Position numbers and translations under genes: made by a program
Shown: piece after piece, positions 1 to 6,321 of the stretch
How positions within the stretch are numbered: position 1 is the first letter of the stretch
How the letters are laid out: each line of letters opens with the position of its first letter
Notes under the pieces: model-generated
Seen by the model: the letters and a program-made list of their open reading frames with translations, nothing else
The model's database searches: none
Told to the model about the DNA's origin: nothing
Assembly (NCBI GenBank): GCA_002362145.1
Contig: DETX01000136.1
Span: forward strand, 23,027 to 30,572
DNA length: 7,546 nucleotides
Source: Clostridiales bacterium UBA3277
GTDB lineage: Bacteria; Bacillota; Clostridia; Oscillospirales; Oscillospiraceae
Direction of reading: 5' to 3'

Positions 1-191
1 GGCAGCTCGGCCTCGACGCCGTCGGATAAAATGACGGTATCCAGCTCAGGGTAATACCGCACGGCCTCATGAAGGAGCTTGACGCCGTCGGCGGCAAAGA
101 GCCCCGCCGCCTCCCGGGCTTTTTTGGAGGCCAGCAGCCGTTTGACCTGCTGCAAAAGGGGATTTTTCCGGGAGGTGATCCTCTGCTCCAT
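1..191 (-). CDS. TrmH/SpoU-family RNA 2'-O-methyltransferase, N-terminal fragment (continues past the left edge)
   Basis: About 63 codons are visible, from an ATG at 191 to the window edge. The peptide opens MEQRITSRKNPLLQQVKRLL and continues through a lysine-rich segment, then a stretch ending GLFAADGVKLLHEA and a hydrophobic strand DTVILSD. This matches the small substrate-binding N-terminal domain of SpoU/TrmH-type enzymes ('I.S..NP.v....kL..k..R...g.F..eG..l..EA'). Family members transfer a methyl group from S-adenosylmethionine to a ribose 2'-OH in rRNA or tRNA through a C-terminal knotted (SPOUT) domain. That domain lies outside the window, so neither the target nucleotide nor an intact enzyme can be confirmed. 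The start codon shares one base with the ktrA stop (TGATG). The nearest purine-rich site, AAAAGG, is rather far upstream, so translation is probably coupled to ktrA. Confidence 0.75.
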   Translation of the reverse strand, partial: MEQRITSRKNPLLQQVKRLLASKKAREAAGLFAADGVKLLHEAVRYYPELDTVILSDGVEAEL

Positions 192-838
192 CACAGCTTC
201 TGCACCTTTTCCAAGGAGAGATTGTCCCCCAGGACCACCATAATATCCCCTTCCTGGATGACATAATCCGCCGTGGGGGAGACATTGGTCTTTTTATGGT
301 TCTCCACCGCAATGATGTTCACGCCCAGCTTTGCCCGGACATTCAGCTCCTTGATGGACTTATTAAGCCAGCTTTTGGGGGCGGGGACCTCCAAAATTCC
401 ATAGGCTTCGGAGATTTCGATGTAGTCGAGGACATTATGAGAATACAGGCTCCTGCCCAAGCGCTGAGCGTGCTCCTTCTCGGGAATGACCACCCGGTCC
501 ACCCCCAGCTTTTCCAGGACCTTGCGGTGGGTCTCGTCCCGGGCCTTACAGACCACATAGGGGACGGAGAGCTCCTTGAGGTTCATGGTCACCAGCACCG
601 AGGCGGCCAGATCGTCGCCGATGGCGATGACGGCGCAGTCGAAGTTCCGAACGCCCAGGCTCTTGAGCACTTCCTTATCCCGGGCGTCGCCCACCACGGC
701 CTGGGTCACATCCCCGGCCACCTGCTGGACCAGGCTCTCCCGGACGTCCATGGCCAGGACCTCCGCGCCCAGCTTGCACAGCTGCCGGGCAAGCTCTGAG
801 CCAAACCGGCCCAGTCCGATCACAACATAGCTTTTCAT
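191..838 (-). CDS. ktrA: KtrA/TrkA-family potassium uptake regulatory subunit (RCK domain protein)
   Basis: This is a 215-residue cytoplasmic protein, close to the length of known KtrA proteins (about 220). Residues 1-120 form a Rossmann-type RCK_N domain: the dinucleotide-binding GLGRFG lies at 8-13, and the acidic end of strand 2 (AMD) puts D31 where the ribose hydroxyls usually bind. A C-terminal RCK_C domain spans roughly 135-213. From the family, KtrA forms an octameric ring on the membrane side of KtrB, and ATP/ADP (and in Firmicutes often c-di-AMP at RCK_C) controls K+ flux. The nucleotide-binding glycines are intact. The ATG at 838 has a GGAG site 8 nt upstream, which overlaps the ktrB stop. 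The 11-nt gap to ktrB makes this an evident KtrAB operon. The KtrA/KtrC paralogue distinction cannot be made here. Confidence 0.93.
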   Translation of the reverse strand: MKSYVVIGLGRFGSELARQLCKLGAEVLAMDVRESLVQQVAGDVTQAVVGDARDKEVLKSLGVRNFDCAVIAIGDDLAASVLVTMNLKELSVPYVVCKARDETHRKVLEKLGVDRVVIPEKEHAQRLGRSLYSHNVLDYIEISEAYGILEVPAPKSWLNKSIKELNVRAKLGVNIIAVENHKKTNVSPTADYVIQEGDIMVVLGDNLSLEKVQKL

Positions 839-849
839 AAAAGTTTCTC

Positions 850-2229
850 CTATCCGATAAGCAGATTGGTCTGGGCATAATAGAACCGCTCCTCCACCCG
901 GTTTCCCGCCAGGAAGCCCAGGCTGATGGTCAGCACGCCCACCCGTCCGAAATACATATAAATGATGATCAGCACCTGGGCAGCCACGCTGAGATTGGAG
1001 GTGGCACCGGCGGTCAGGCCCACGGTTCCCAGGGCCGAGGAGGCCTCAAACAGGGCATCCACCAGCCCAACCGGCGAGGTAGCGCTGATGAAGATGCCTC
1101 CCAAAATAACCAGGCAGAACAATGTAAAGGCAATGGTCATGGCGTCCAGGACCTGCTTTTGGGGGATGGTCCGCTTAAAGGCGCAGACCGTACTGCGGCC
1201 CCGGGCCCGAGCTGCCAGGAAGAGGAGCATGACCACAACGGTCACCGTTTTCATGCCGCCGGCGGTGGAGCCGGAGGAGCCGCCGATGAGCATGAATACC
1301 ATGCTCACGGCCTTCCCCGGTTCCGTGAGCTGCCCCTGATCAATGGCGGCAAAGCCCGCCGTTCTCAAGGTCACGGACTGAAAGAAGCCGTTTAAGAGCT
1401 TGTCCCCCAGGCTCATGGGGCCCAGGGTAGCCGGATTGTTCCACTCGAGGACGCAGATCAGCACCCAGCCCGCCAGCAGCAGCCCCGTGGTGGTCAAAAG
1501 CACCAGCCGGGTGTAGACGCTGAACTTGCGGAAGGCATGGAGCCGGGCCACCTCCTCCCAGACGAGAAAGCCCAGGCCGCCCACCACGATAAGAACGCTC
1601 AGCGTCAGCAGAACCACCGGGTCCGACTGGAAGAGAATCAGGCTGGAACCCGGGTCCATGCACCCGAAAATATCGAAACCGGCGTTGCAGAAGGCGGAAA
1701 CCGCGTGGAAAACGCCCCATTTGACGGCGTTCCACAGCCCGTAGTCCGGCCAGAAGCGCAGGGTGAGAATCAGGGCTCCCAGGCCCTCTATGGTGAAGCT
1801 GCCCACAAGCACTGTTCTTTGGATGCGGACCACGCCGTCGATGTCGTTGAGGCTCAGGGCCTGGGCCATGACCAGGCGCTGCCTCAGACCGATGCGCTTT
1901 CGCAGGAAGAAAATCATCAGCGCCGCCGCGGACATGAAGCCCAGGCCGCCAATCTGGATAAGGCACAGGATCACCACCTGGCCGAAGCCGCTCCACTGGG
2001 TCCAGGTGTCGTAGAGCACCAGGCCCGTAACGCAGGTGGCGGAGGTGGCGGTGAACAGGGCCGGGCGGAAGCCGCAGGACACCCCGTCCCGGGAGGCGGC
2101 GGGAATGCTCAGCAGGCAGGCCCCCAGAAGGATGATGGCGGCGAAGGTCAGCGCGACGATCTTGGTGGCGCTGAGGTGCTTTGGCCGCTTGTTCATCCAG
2201 AAATCATAAAACTTGGCACGCAAAGTCAT
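850..2229 (-). CDS. ktrB: KtrB/TrkH-family potassium uptake membrane subunit
   Basis: This 459-residue integral membrane protein mediates K+ uptake (Na+-coupled in studied KtrB proteins). It has the fourfold membrane-pore-membrane plan of the superfamily. The four pore-loop segments with their filter glycines are visible: SATCVTGL (63-70, G69), SAFCNAGF (178-185, G184), SVTLRTAGF (285-293, G292) and SSALGTVGL (397-405, G404). The glycine- and serine-rich GGSSGSTAGG at 316-325 is the intramembrane gate region of the third repeat, and GRVGVLT (428-434) is the conserved arginine motif of the last helix. Length favours KtrB over the longer TrkH. I start at the ATG at 2229, which follows an AAAGG site by 10 nt. 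A GTG 11 codons upstream falls almost on the predicted transcription start and lacks a ribosome binding site. The downstream ktrA encodes the partner subunit. Confidence 0.94.
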   Translation of the reverse strand: MTLRAKFYDFWMNKRPKHLSATKIVALTFAAIILLGACLLSIPAASRDGVSCGFRPALFTATSATCVTGLVLYDTWTQWSGFGQVVILCLIQIGGLGFMSAAALMIFFLRKRIGLRQRLVMAQALSLNDIDGVVRIQRTVLVGSFTIEGLGALILTLRFWPDYGLWNAVKWGVFHAVSAFCNAGFDIFGCMDPGSSLILFQSDPVVLLTLSVLIVVGGLGFLVWEEVARLHAFRKFSVYTRLVLLTTTGLLLAGWVLICVLEWNNPATLGPMSLGDKLLNGFFQSVTLRTAGFAAIDQGQLTEPGKAVSMVFMLIGGSSGSTAGGMKTVTVVVMLLFLAARARGRSTVCAFKRTIPQKQVLDAMTIAFTLFCLVILGGIFISATSPVGLVDALFEASSALGTVGLTAGATSNLSVAAQVLIIIYMYFGRVGVLTISLGFLAGNRVEERFYYAQTNLLIG

Positions 2230-2270
2230 GGGTTCGTTTCCTTTCCATGGACATAAACACACATAATCTC

Positions 2271-2298
2271 ATTATAACAGCTTCACGTCTATTTGCAA
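2271..2298 (-). promoter_or_regulatory. Sigma-A-type promoter of the ktrB-ktrA operon
   Basis: On the minus strand, TTGCAA (2298-2293) is followed after 16 nt by a perfect TATAAT (2276-2271). The predicted start is near 2264, giving a leader of about 35 nt before the ktrB ATG. Such a short leader leaves no room for a c-di-AMP (ydaO-type) riboswitch, which precedes some ktr genes in other Firmicutes. Confidence 0.7.
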
Positions 2299-2411
2299 GC
2301 ACGTTTTTTATGAAAAAAGCTGAGAAATGCAAAACGCAAAGCACAAAATTCCAAAAGCGACGGACAGGCAGCCGCTCTTCCCGGCGGGATGCCGCCCTCC
2401 GCGCCGCCGCA

Positions 2412-2445
2412 AAAGCCGCTCCGGGCGGCTGCCCGAAGCGGCTTT
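2412..2445 (-). terminator. GC-rich hairpin terminator after cardiolipin synthase
   Basis: The arms AAAGCCGCT and AGCGGCTTT (9 bp) enclose a T-G wobble, then CGGGC/GCCCG, and a four-base AGCC loop. The whole forms a stem of about 15 bp starting 9 nt after the cls stop codon. In the cls direction the hairpin ends in TTTT before GCGG, so the U-tract is short. The strong stem and position still support a terminator. It lies in the 225-nt gap between cls and ktrB. Apart from it and the ktrB promoter, that gap holds only a GC-rich stretch (about 2357-2411) in which I recognise no gene. Confidence 0.75.
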
Positions 2446-2454
2446 CTTATAAGG

Positions 2455-3987
2455 TTACATCAGCGGGGCGAACAGCCGCAGGATACACTGCCACAGCCGC
2501 AGAAACGCCCCCCGGCCGGTGCGGTAGTGTTCCGTCACCTCCCGGCACCGGGGGAACATCCCGTCGATGTCCGAAGCGATGTCCTCCACCGCCTTGCAGC
2601 CGTAGAGGAACACGTTGTTTTCAAAATGGTGGTACAGGCTCCGGTAGTCCAGGTTGGAGGTGCCAATGGACACGGCCTTCCCGTCGGCGATGCCGATCTT
2701 GGCATGGCAGAAGCCGGGGGTGTACTCAAAAATCCGGACTCCCTGCCGGGCGAGGCCCGCGTAATAGGACCGGGTCACTGCGTAGATGATCTTCTTATCC
2801 GGGATGCCCGGGGTGATGACGCGCACATCCACCCCCCGCTTGGCTGCCAGGCCCAGGGCCCGGCTCAGCTCGTCGGTGATGATGAGGTAGGGCGTGACAA
2901 AATACACGCTTTTCGTAGCCTGGGAGATGAGATTCAGATACACATCCTCGGCCACCCGGTCCCGGCCCAGGGGATTGTCGTCATAGGGCTGGACAAAGCC
3001 CTCCGACGGCACGGTATGGACCACCTTCAGGAATTTGGACACATCCTCCCAGCTCTTATAGCGCAGGTTCCACAGCTCAAAGAAAGCCGTGGTCAGGCTC
3101 TTCACCGCCTCGCCCTCCAGCCGCAATCCTGTGTCCTTCCACTCGCCGTAGGGATGGGCCCGGTCAAAATAGGCATCGGCCAGGTTGTAGCCGCCGGTAT
3201 AGCCCACCTTGCCGTCCACCACCGTGATCTTCCGGTGGTCCCGGTTGTTGAGGAAGATGTTCAGCAGTGGCATGGCGGGATTGAAGGCGTGGCACTGGAT
3301 GCCCTCCTGGTTCAGCCGCTTGGCAAAGGCCATGTTCACATAGCCCATGCTGCCGATATCGTCGTACATGAACCGCACGTCCACCCCCTGACGGGCCTTG
3401 CGGACGAGAATTTCTTCGATCTCCCGGAAGGAGGACTTATCCTCCACGATGAAATACTCCATGAAAATGAAGTGCTCCGCCCGTTCCAGATCCGCCTTCA
3501 TGGCATCCAGCACATCTTTGCACTGGCCGAAGTAATCCACCTTGGTGTTCTCGTACACCGGCCAGTGGGTATTATACCAGAGATAGCGGCTCTGGTTCCC
3601 GGCGGAGGCATCCCAGAGCTCCAAGCGGTTGAGGGTCTGCTTTCCCTGGGAGAGGTTATTCTGAAGGTTCCTGCGGGAGGCGCTCAGCCGCTTGCGGATG
3701 ACGGAGGCGCCCAGAAGCTCGCACATGAGATACAAACTCATGCCCATCACGGGCATCACCAGAATCAGGATCATCCAGGACATTTTCATGGCGGCGTTGG
3801 TGTGGCTGCTGTAGAGCTTCAGCACCACGACAACGCTCAGCAGCCGAAACGCCATAGAAAACCACTGGGAGTAGGCATTCCACTCCACGATTTTCAGCAA
3901 GATCCACCCGGCCTGGACAGCCACCGCAATGGCGACGAAGATCACGCGGTTAAAGCTGTTTCCGCTGGGCTTGCGGCCATGGGACAT
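2455..3987 (-). CDS. cls: Cardiolipin synthase (phospholipase D superfamily)
   Basis: This 510-residue membrane enzyme condenses two phosphatidylglycerol molecules to cardiolipin plus glycerol in the bacterial Cls family. Both phospholipase D catalytic motifs are intact: HRKITVVD followed by GK..YTGG.N (H251, K253, D258), and HAKIGIAD followed by GK....GTSN (H428, K430, D435). Hydrophobic segments near 15-33, 43-57 and 68-90 form the N-terminal membrane anchor. The C-terminus LRLFAPLM resembles the usual Cls end. Its length is typical of the family. The ATG at 3987 has a GGAG site 8 nt upstream (AAAGGAG). The gene lies 53 nt behind the sugar-phosphate transferase, and I see no promoter in that gap, so the two are probably cotranscribed. 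A long hairpin follows the stop. The family assignment is firm; the lipid substrate is inferred. Confidence 0.95.
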   Translation of the reverse strand: MSHGRKPSGNSFNRVIFVAIAVAVQAGWILLKIVEWNAYSQWFSMAFRLLSVVVVLKLYSSHTNAAMKMSWMILILVMPVMGMSLYLMCELLGASVIRKRLSASRRNLQNNLSQGKQTLNRLELWDASAGNQSRYLWYNTHWPVYENTKVDYFGQCKDVLDAMKADLERAEHFIFMEYFIVEDKSSFREIEEILVRKARQGVDVRFMYDDIGSMGYVNMAFAKRLNQEGIQCHAFNPAMPLLNIFLNNRDHRKITVVDGKVGYTGGYNLADAYFDRAHPYGEWKDTGLRLEGEAVKSLTTAFFELWNLRYKSWEDVSKFLKVVHTVPSEGFVQPYDDNPLGRDRVAEDVYLNLISQATKSVYFVTPYLIITDELSRALGLAAKRGVDVRVITPGIPDKKIIYAVTRSYYAGLARQGVRIFEYTPGFCHAKIGIADGKAVSIGTSNLDYRSLYHHFENNVFLYGCKAVEDIASDIDGMFPRCREVTEHYRTGRGAFLRLWQCILRLFAPLM

Positions 3988-4019
3988 ATGCCTCGCTCCT
4001 TTCTTGGGAGAAAGCGGGA

Positions 4020-4039
4020 GACGGGGAAAATTCCCCGTC
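4020..4039 (-). other. Palindromic hairpin between the sugar-phosphate transferase and cls genes
   Basis: The 20-nt perfect palindrome, with arms GACGGGGA and TCCCCGTC, starts 1 nt after the transferase stop. It is not followed by a T-run on the minus strand (the next bases are TCCCGC), so it is a poor intrinsic terminator. It is more likely an mRNA stability or processing element, or a partial attenuator. A second, 6-bp hairpin (CTTTCT/AGAAAG, 3999-4014) lies just downstream and touches the 5' edge of the cls ribosome binding site. Confidence 0.45.
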
Positions 4040-4040
4040 C

Positions 4041-5444
4041 TTACGGCTTCTTTTTCTGCTCCAGTTCCTCAAGCAGCGCCTCGGTGCGCTTCTCGTTCTC
4101 CTGAGCCACGTCGATGCCCTCGGTGCTCTCCTTGCTGAACATGATGCGGATGGTCAGAATGATGAGCTTGATGTCCAGAAGCAAGGAGTAATTTTCGATA
4201 TACATAAGGTCCAGCCGGAGCTTGTCATAGGGATTGGTGTTGTACTTTCCGTAGATCTGGGCATAGCCCGTCAGGCCTCCCAGGACTTTCAGACGGTAAG
4301 CAAATTCCGGAGTTTCCTTGCAGTACTGGTCGGCAATGACCTTACGCTCGGGCCGGGGACCCACAATGCTCATGTCCCCTCTGAGGATGTTCAGCAGCTG
4401 GGGCAGCTCGTCCAGCCGGGCGGCCCGAATGACGCGGCCCACCTTGGTGATCCGGGGGTCGTGGCCTGTGGCCAGCACCGCGCCGGCGTATTTCTCCGCG
4501 TCAGGGATCATGCTGCGGAATTTGAGAATTTCAAATTCCCGCCCGCCCCGGGTCAGGCGCTTCTGCCGGTAAAATACCGGCCCTCCGTCCTCCAGCTTGA
4601 TGGCCAGGGCGGTGATGAGCATAATCGGCGCCGCCGGGATCATGGCAATCAGGCAGAGCACAATGTCCATCGCCCGCTTGGCCACCCGCTGGGCGGGGGT
4701 CAGGCCGGTGCCCTTCACCAGAAGCAATGGCGTGTCGAAAAGATTGATATTCTTGGCCCCCCGGATCATGATGTCCGTCAGCTTGGGGGCAAGGTAGGTG
4801 CGGACCCGGTAGCGGTAGCAGTATTTGAGGATATCGTTGCGCTTTTCCGCGGGGACATCGTTGAGAATCACCGCGTCGTGCCTGGGAATCTCCTGGATAA
4901 TGGCCTCCATGGTCTCCTCGCAGCTCATAATGCGGCTGATGTTATACTTGTCCTTCCGGGAATCCATCTTGAATTTCAGGCCCACGCCCCGCTTGTTGCC
5001 GAAGATCAGCAGCATATCGTGGGGGGCGTAGAGCTTGTGGTAGAGGCTTGTATAGAGGTACACCAGCGCAACGGCCATCACGATCTCAAGCCCCAGCAAA
5101 ATCGCCAGCGGCGACACCGGCAGCATGGCATTGGCGATGAGGCAGAGCTGGAAATAGGTGATCCCGTTGACCAGCACCAAGGCGATGATCTGCCCCAGGA
5201 TCAGATCCAGCCGGTTCAGCTGGCCGAACATGGTACAGTCGGAATTCTGGAAAAACACATAGGTCAGCACGGCGTATACGCCCATGAGCACATATTTGCC
5301 GCGGTAGGCAAAGATGCTCAGATCGTAACCCCGGTCCCAGACCACATAATAAAGAAGAGTCATTATGAGAACTTCCAGCCAGGTCTCCGCCACCCGGAGA
5401 AATCCCTTGGTATCCTCATAAGCCCCTCGGCTCAGTTTTCTCAT
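4041..5444 (-). CDS. Polyprenyl-phosphate sugar-1-phosphate transferase (bacterial sugar transferase, WbaP/WcaJ-like)
   Basis: This 467-residue membrane protein is of the type that moves a sugar-1-phosphate from a UDP-sugar to undecaprenyl phosphate, the first step of capsule, exopolysaccharide or other surface glycan synthesis. The N-terminal half has four hydrophobic segments (about 24-35, 49-66, 81-102, 112-131), then a degenerate Rossmann-like domain (MLLIFGNKRGVGL, 144-156). The C-terminal catalytic domain begins KRAMDI near 256 and has a membrane-embedded hydrophobic helix (259-281), KFRSM (308-312), the catalytic Asp-Glu pair in RLDELPQL (D345, E346), GDMSIVGPRPER and GLTGYAQI. A charged, probably helical tail ends the protein. 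I start at the ATG at 5444, 10 nt after AAGGG; the in-frame GTG at 5453 is only about 1 nt from that site. No glycosyltransferase, flippase or polymerase gene is in the window, so the sugar and product are unknown. Confidence 0.92.
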   Translation of the reverse strand: MRKLSRGAYEDTKGFLRVAETWLEVLIMTLLYYVVWDRGYDLSIFAYRGKYVLMGVYAVLTYVFFQNSDCTMFGQLNRLDLILGQIIALVLVNGITYFQLCLIANAMLPVSPLAILLGLEIVMAVALVYLYTSLYHKLYAPHDMLLIFGNKRGVGLKFKMDSRKDKYNISRIMSCEETMEAIIQEIPRHDAVILNDVPAEKRNDILKYCYRYRVRTYLAPKLTDIMIRGAKNINLFDTPLLLVKGTGLTPAQRVAKRAMDIVLCLIAMIPAAPIMLITALAIKLEDGGPVFYRQKRLTRGGREFEILKFRSMIPDAEKYAGAVLATGHDPRITKVGRVIRAARLDELPQLLNILRGDMSIVGPRPERKVIADQYCKETPEFAYRLKVLGGLTGYAQIYGKYNTNPYDKLRLDLMYIENYSLLLDIKLIILTIRIMFSKESTEGIDVAQENEKRTEALLEELEQKKKP

Positions 5445-5489
5445 GGCATTCACACCCTTATTCTGCCGTATCTTACGGATATTTTTCCC

Positions 5490-5518
5490 ATTTTACCATA
5501 GATTCAGACAGAATGCAA
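5490..5518 (-). promoter_or_regulatory. Sigma-A-type promoter of the sugar-phosphate transferase gene
   Basis: On the minus strand, TTGCAT (5518-5513) is separated by 17 nt from TAAAAT (5495-5490). The predicted start is near 5483, about 39 nt before the chosen ATG. The leader contains a small CCGTA/TACGG hairpin (5466-5478). No clear terminator separates this promoter from the upstream PHP gene, so some readthrough is possible. Confidence 0.6.
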
Positions 5519-5535
5519 GGGTCTAGCGCTTCCTG

Positions 5536-6321
5536 TCAAAGTTTGTGGAAAATCGGCTGGCGATGCTGGAAGGTGCACACGTACCCGAATATCTCCCTCA
5601 GAGCGCCGCAGACGTCAAAGCAGTACTGCCCCACCCGGTTTGTCCGGTGGGCGTCGGAGCCCACGGTGACGATTCTTCCGCCCAGGTCATGGAACCGCTC
5701 CACGATGTCCAGGGTGGGAAGATAGCCGCCGCAGCGGTCCAGACCGCTGGTGTTTACTTCCAGGCCCTTGTCCTTGCGGACAAGGGCCTTAAGAATTTCA
5801 TCGATGAGCGTCCGGTGGGAATCGTAGGAAATGAGGGCATGGGTGGGGTGGGCCCAGGCCTTGCTGAGAAAGCTCAAATGGGCCAGCACGTCAAAATTCT
5901 CCTGGGCCCGGACGCAGGCCAGGGTCTGCTCCAAGAAAAGCCGCTCCGCCTGGGCGACGGTCTTGCCCTGCCAGAATTCCGAATAGTAGACATCCAGTCC
6001 GTCCACAAAGTGGACAGAGCCCAGACAGAAGTCAAATTCCCGCTGGGCCAGATACCGCTCCAGGGTTTTCTGGTTGTCCTCCGTCATGCCAAATTCCAGC
6101 CCCCGGCGGATGGCCAGTCCCGGAACCTCCAGGCCGTCGTACTCTTTGGCATAGGCCCCGATGTCAAACGCCAGATCCAGTTCCGGGTCAAAGGGGTCCT
6201 CGTCGATGTGATCCGTGAAGCAGATCTCCTTCAGTCCCGCCCGCTTCGCGGCCATTGCCAGGTCCACTCCCCTGTCATGGCCGTCGAAGGACACCCGGGA
6301 ATGGATATGGTAGTCAAACAT
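5536..6321 (-). CDS. PHP-domain phosphoesterase, histidinol-phosphatase (HisJ/HisK) type
   Basis: This 261-residue soluble protein consists of a single PHP domain, which fits the usual length of HisJ/HisK phosphatases (about 260-280). The metal-binding residues expected of the family are all present in order: H5 and H7 (DYHIHS), H15 (FDGH), D37-H38 (FTDH), E76 (RRGLEFGM), H104 (GSVHFVDG), H148 (LAHLSF), and D223 and H225 (TVGSDAHR). Studied members dephosphorylate L-histidinol phosphate in histidine synthesis, but the family also acts on other phosphate esters. No other his gene is in the window, so the substrate is only inferred. Its ATG lies inside the end of mutY (8-nt overlap, ATGTTTGA), with GGGAGG about 10 nt upstream, so the two genes form one transcript and are probably translationally coupled. 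Confidence 0.9.
   Translation of the reverse strand: MFDYHIHSRVSFDGHDRGVDLAMAAKRAGLKEICFTDHIDEDPFDPELDLAFDIGAYAKEYDGLEVPGLAIRRGLEFGMTEDNQKTLERYLAQREFDFCLGSVHFVDGLDVYYSEFWQGKTVAQAERLFLEQTLACVRAQENFDVLAHLSFLSKAWAHPTHALISYDSHRTLIDEILKALVRKDKGLEVNTSGLDRCGGYLPTLDIVERFHDLGGRIVTVGSDAHRTNRVGQYCFDVCGALREIFGYVCTFQHRQPIFHKL

Noticed and set aside
1537..2256. Long plus-strand open frame opposite ktrB (239 codons), and similar ones opposite the other genes (2389-4104, 4461-5501, 5545-6465)
   Set aside because: These are antisense shadows caused by GC-rich codon use. Their products are rich in His, Gly, Gln and Pro without domains, while the minus-strand frames encode complete, recognisable families.
2230..2262. 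GTG start of ktrB 11 codons upstream (MCLCPWKGNEP)
   Set aside because: It lies about 2 nt from the predicted transcription start, has no ribosome binding site and adds residues unlike the family. The ATG at 2229 has a suitable AAAGG site.
2346..2411. GC-rich tract with a small GGCGG/CCGCC hairpin, considered as a small RNA or riboswitch
   Set aside because: It has no promoter of its own, no recognised fold and only a 5-bp stem. It is most simply the tail after the cls terminator.
5445..5453. GTG start of the sugar transferase three codons upstream (MNA)
   Set aside because: The AAGGG site would be only about 1 nt away, too close for initiation. The ATG at 5444 is 10 nt from it.
5519..5535. 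Possible terminator after the PHP gene
   Set aside because: Only a short AGCGCT palindrome is present, with no stem of useful length and no T-run.
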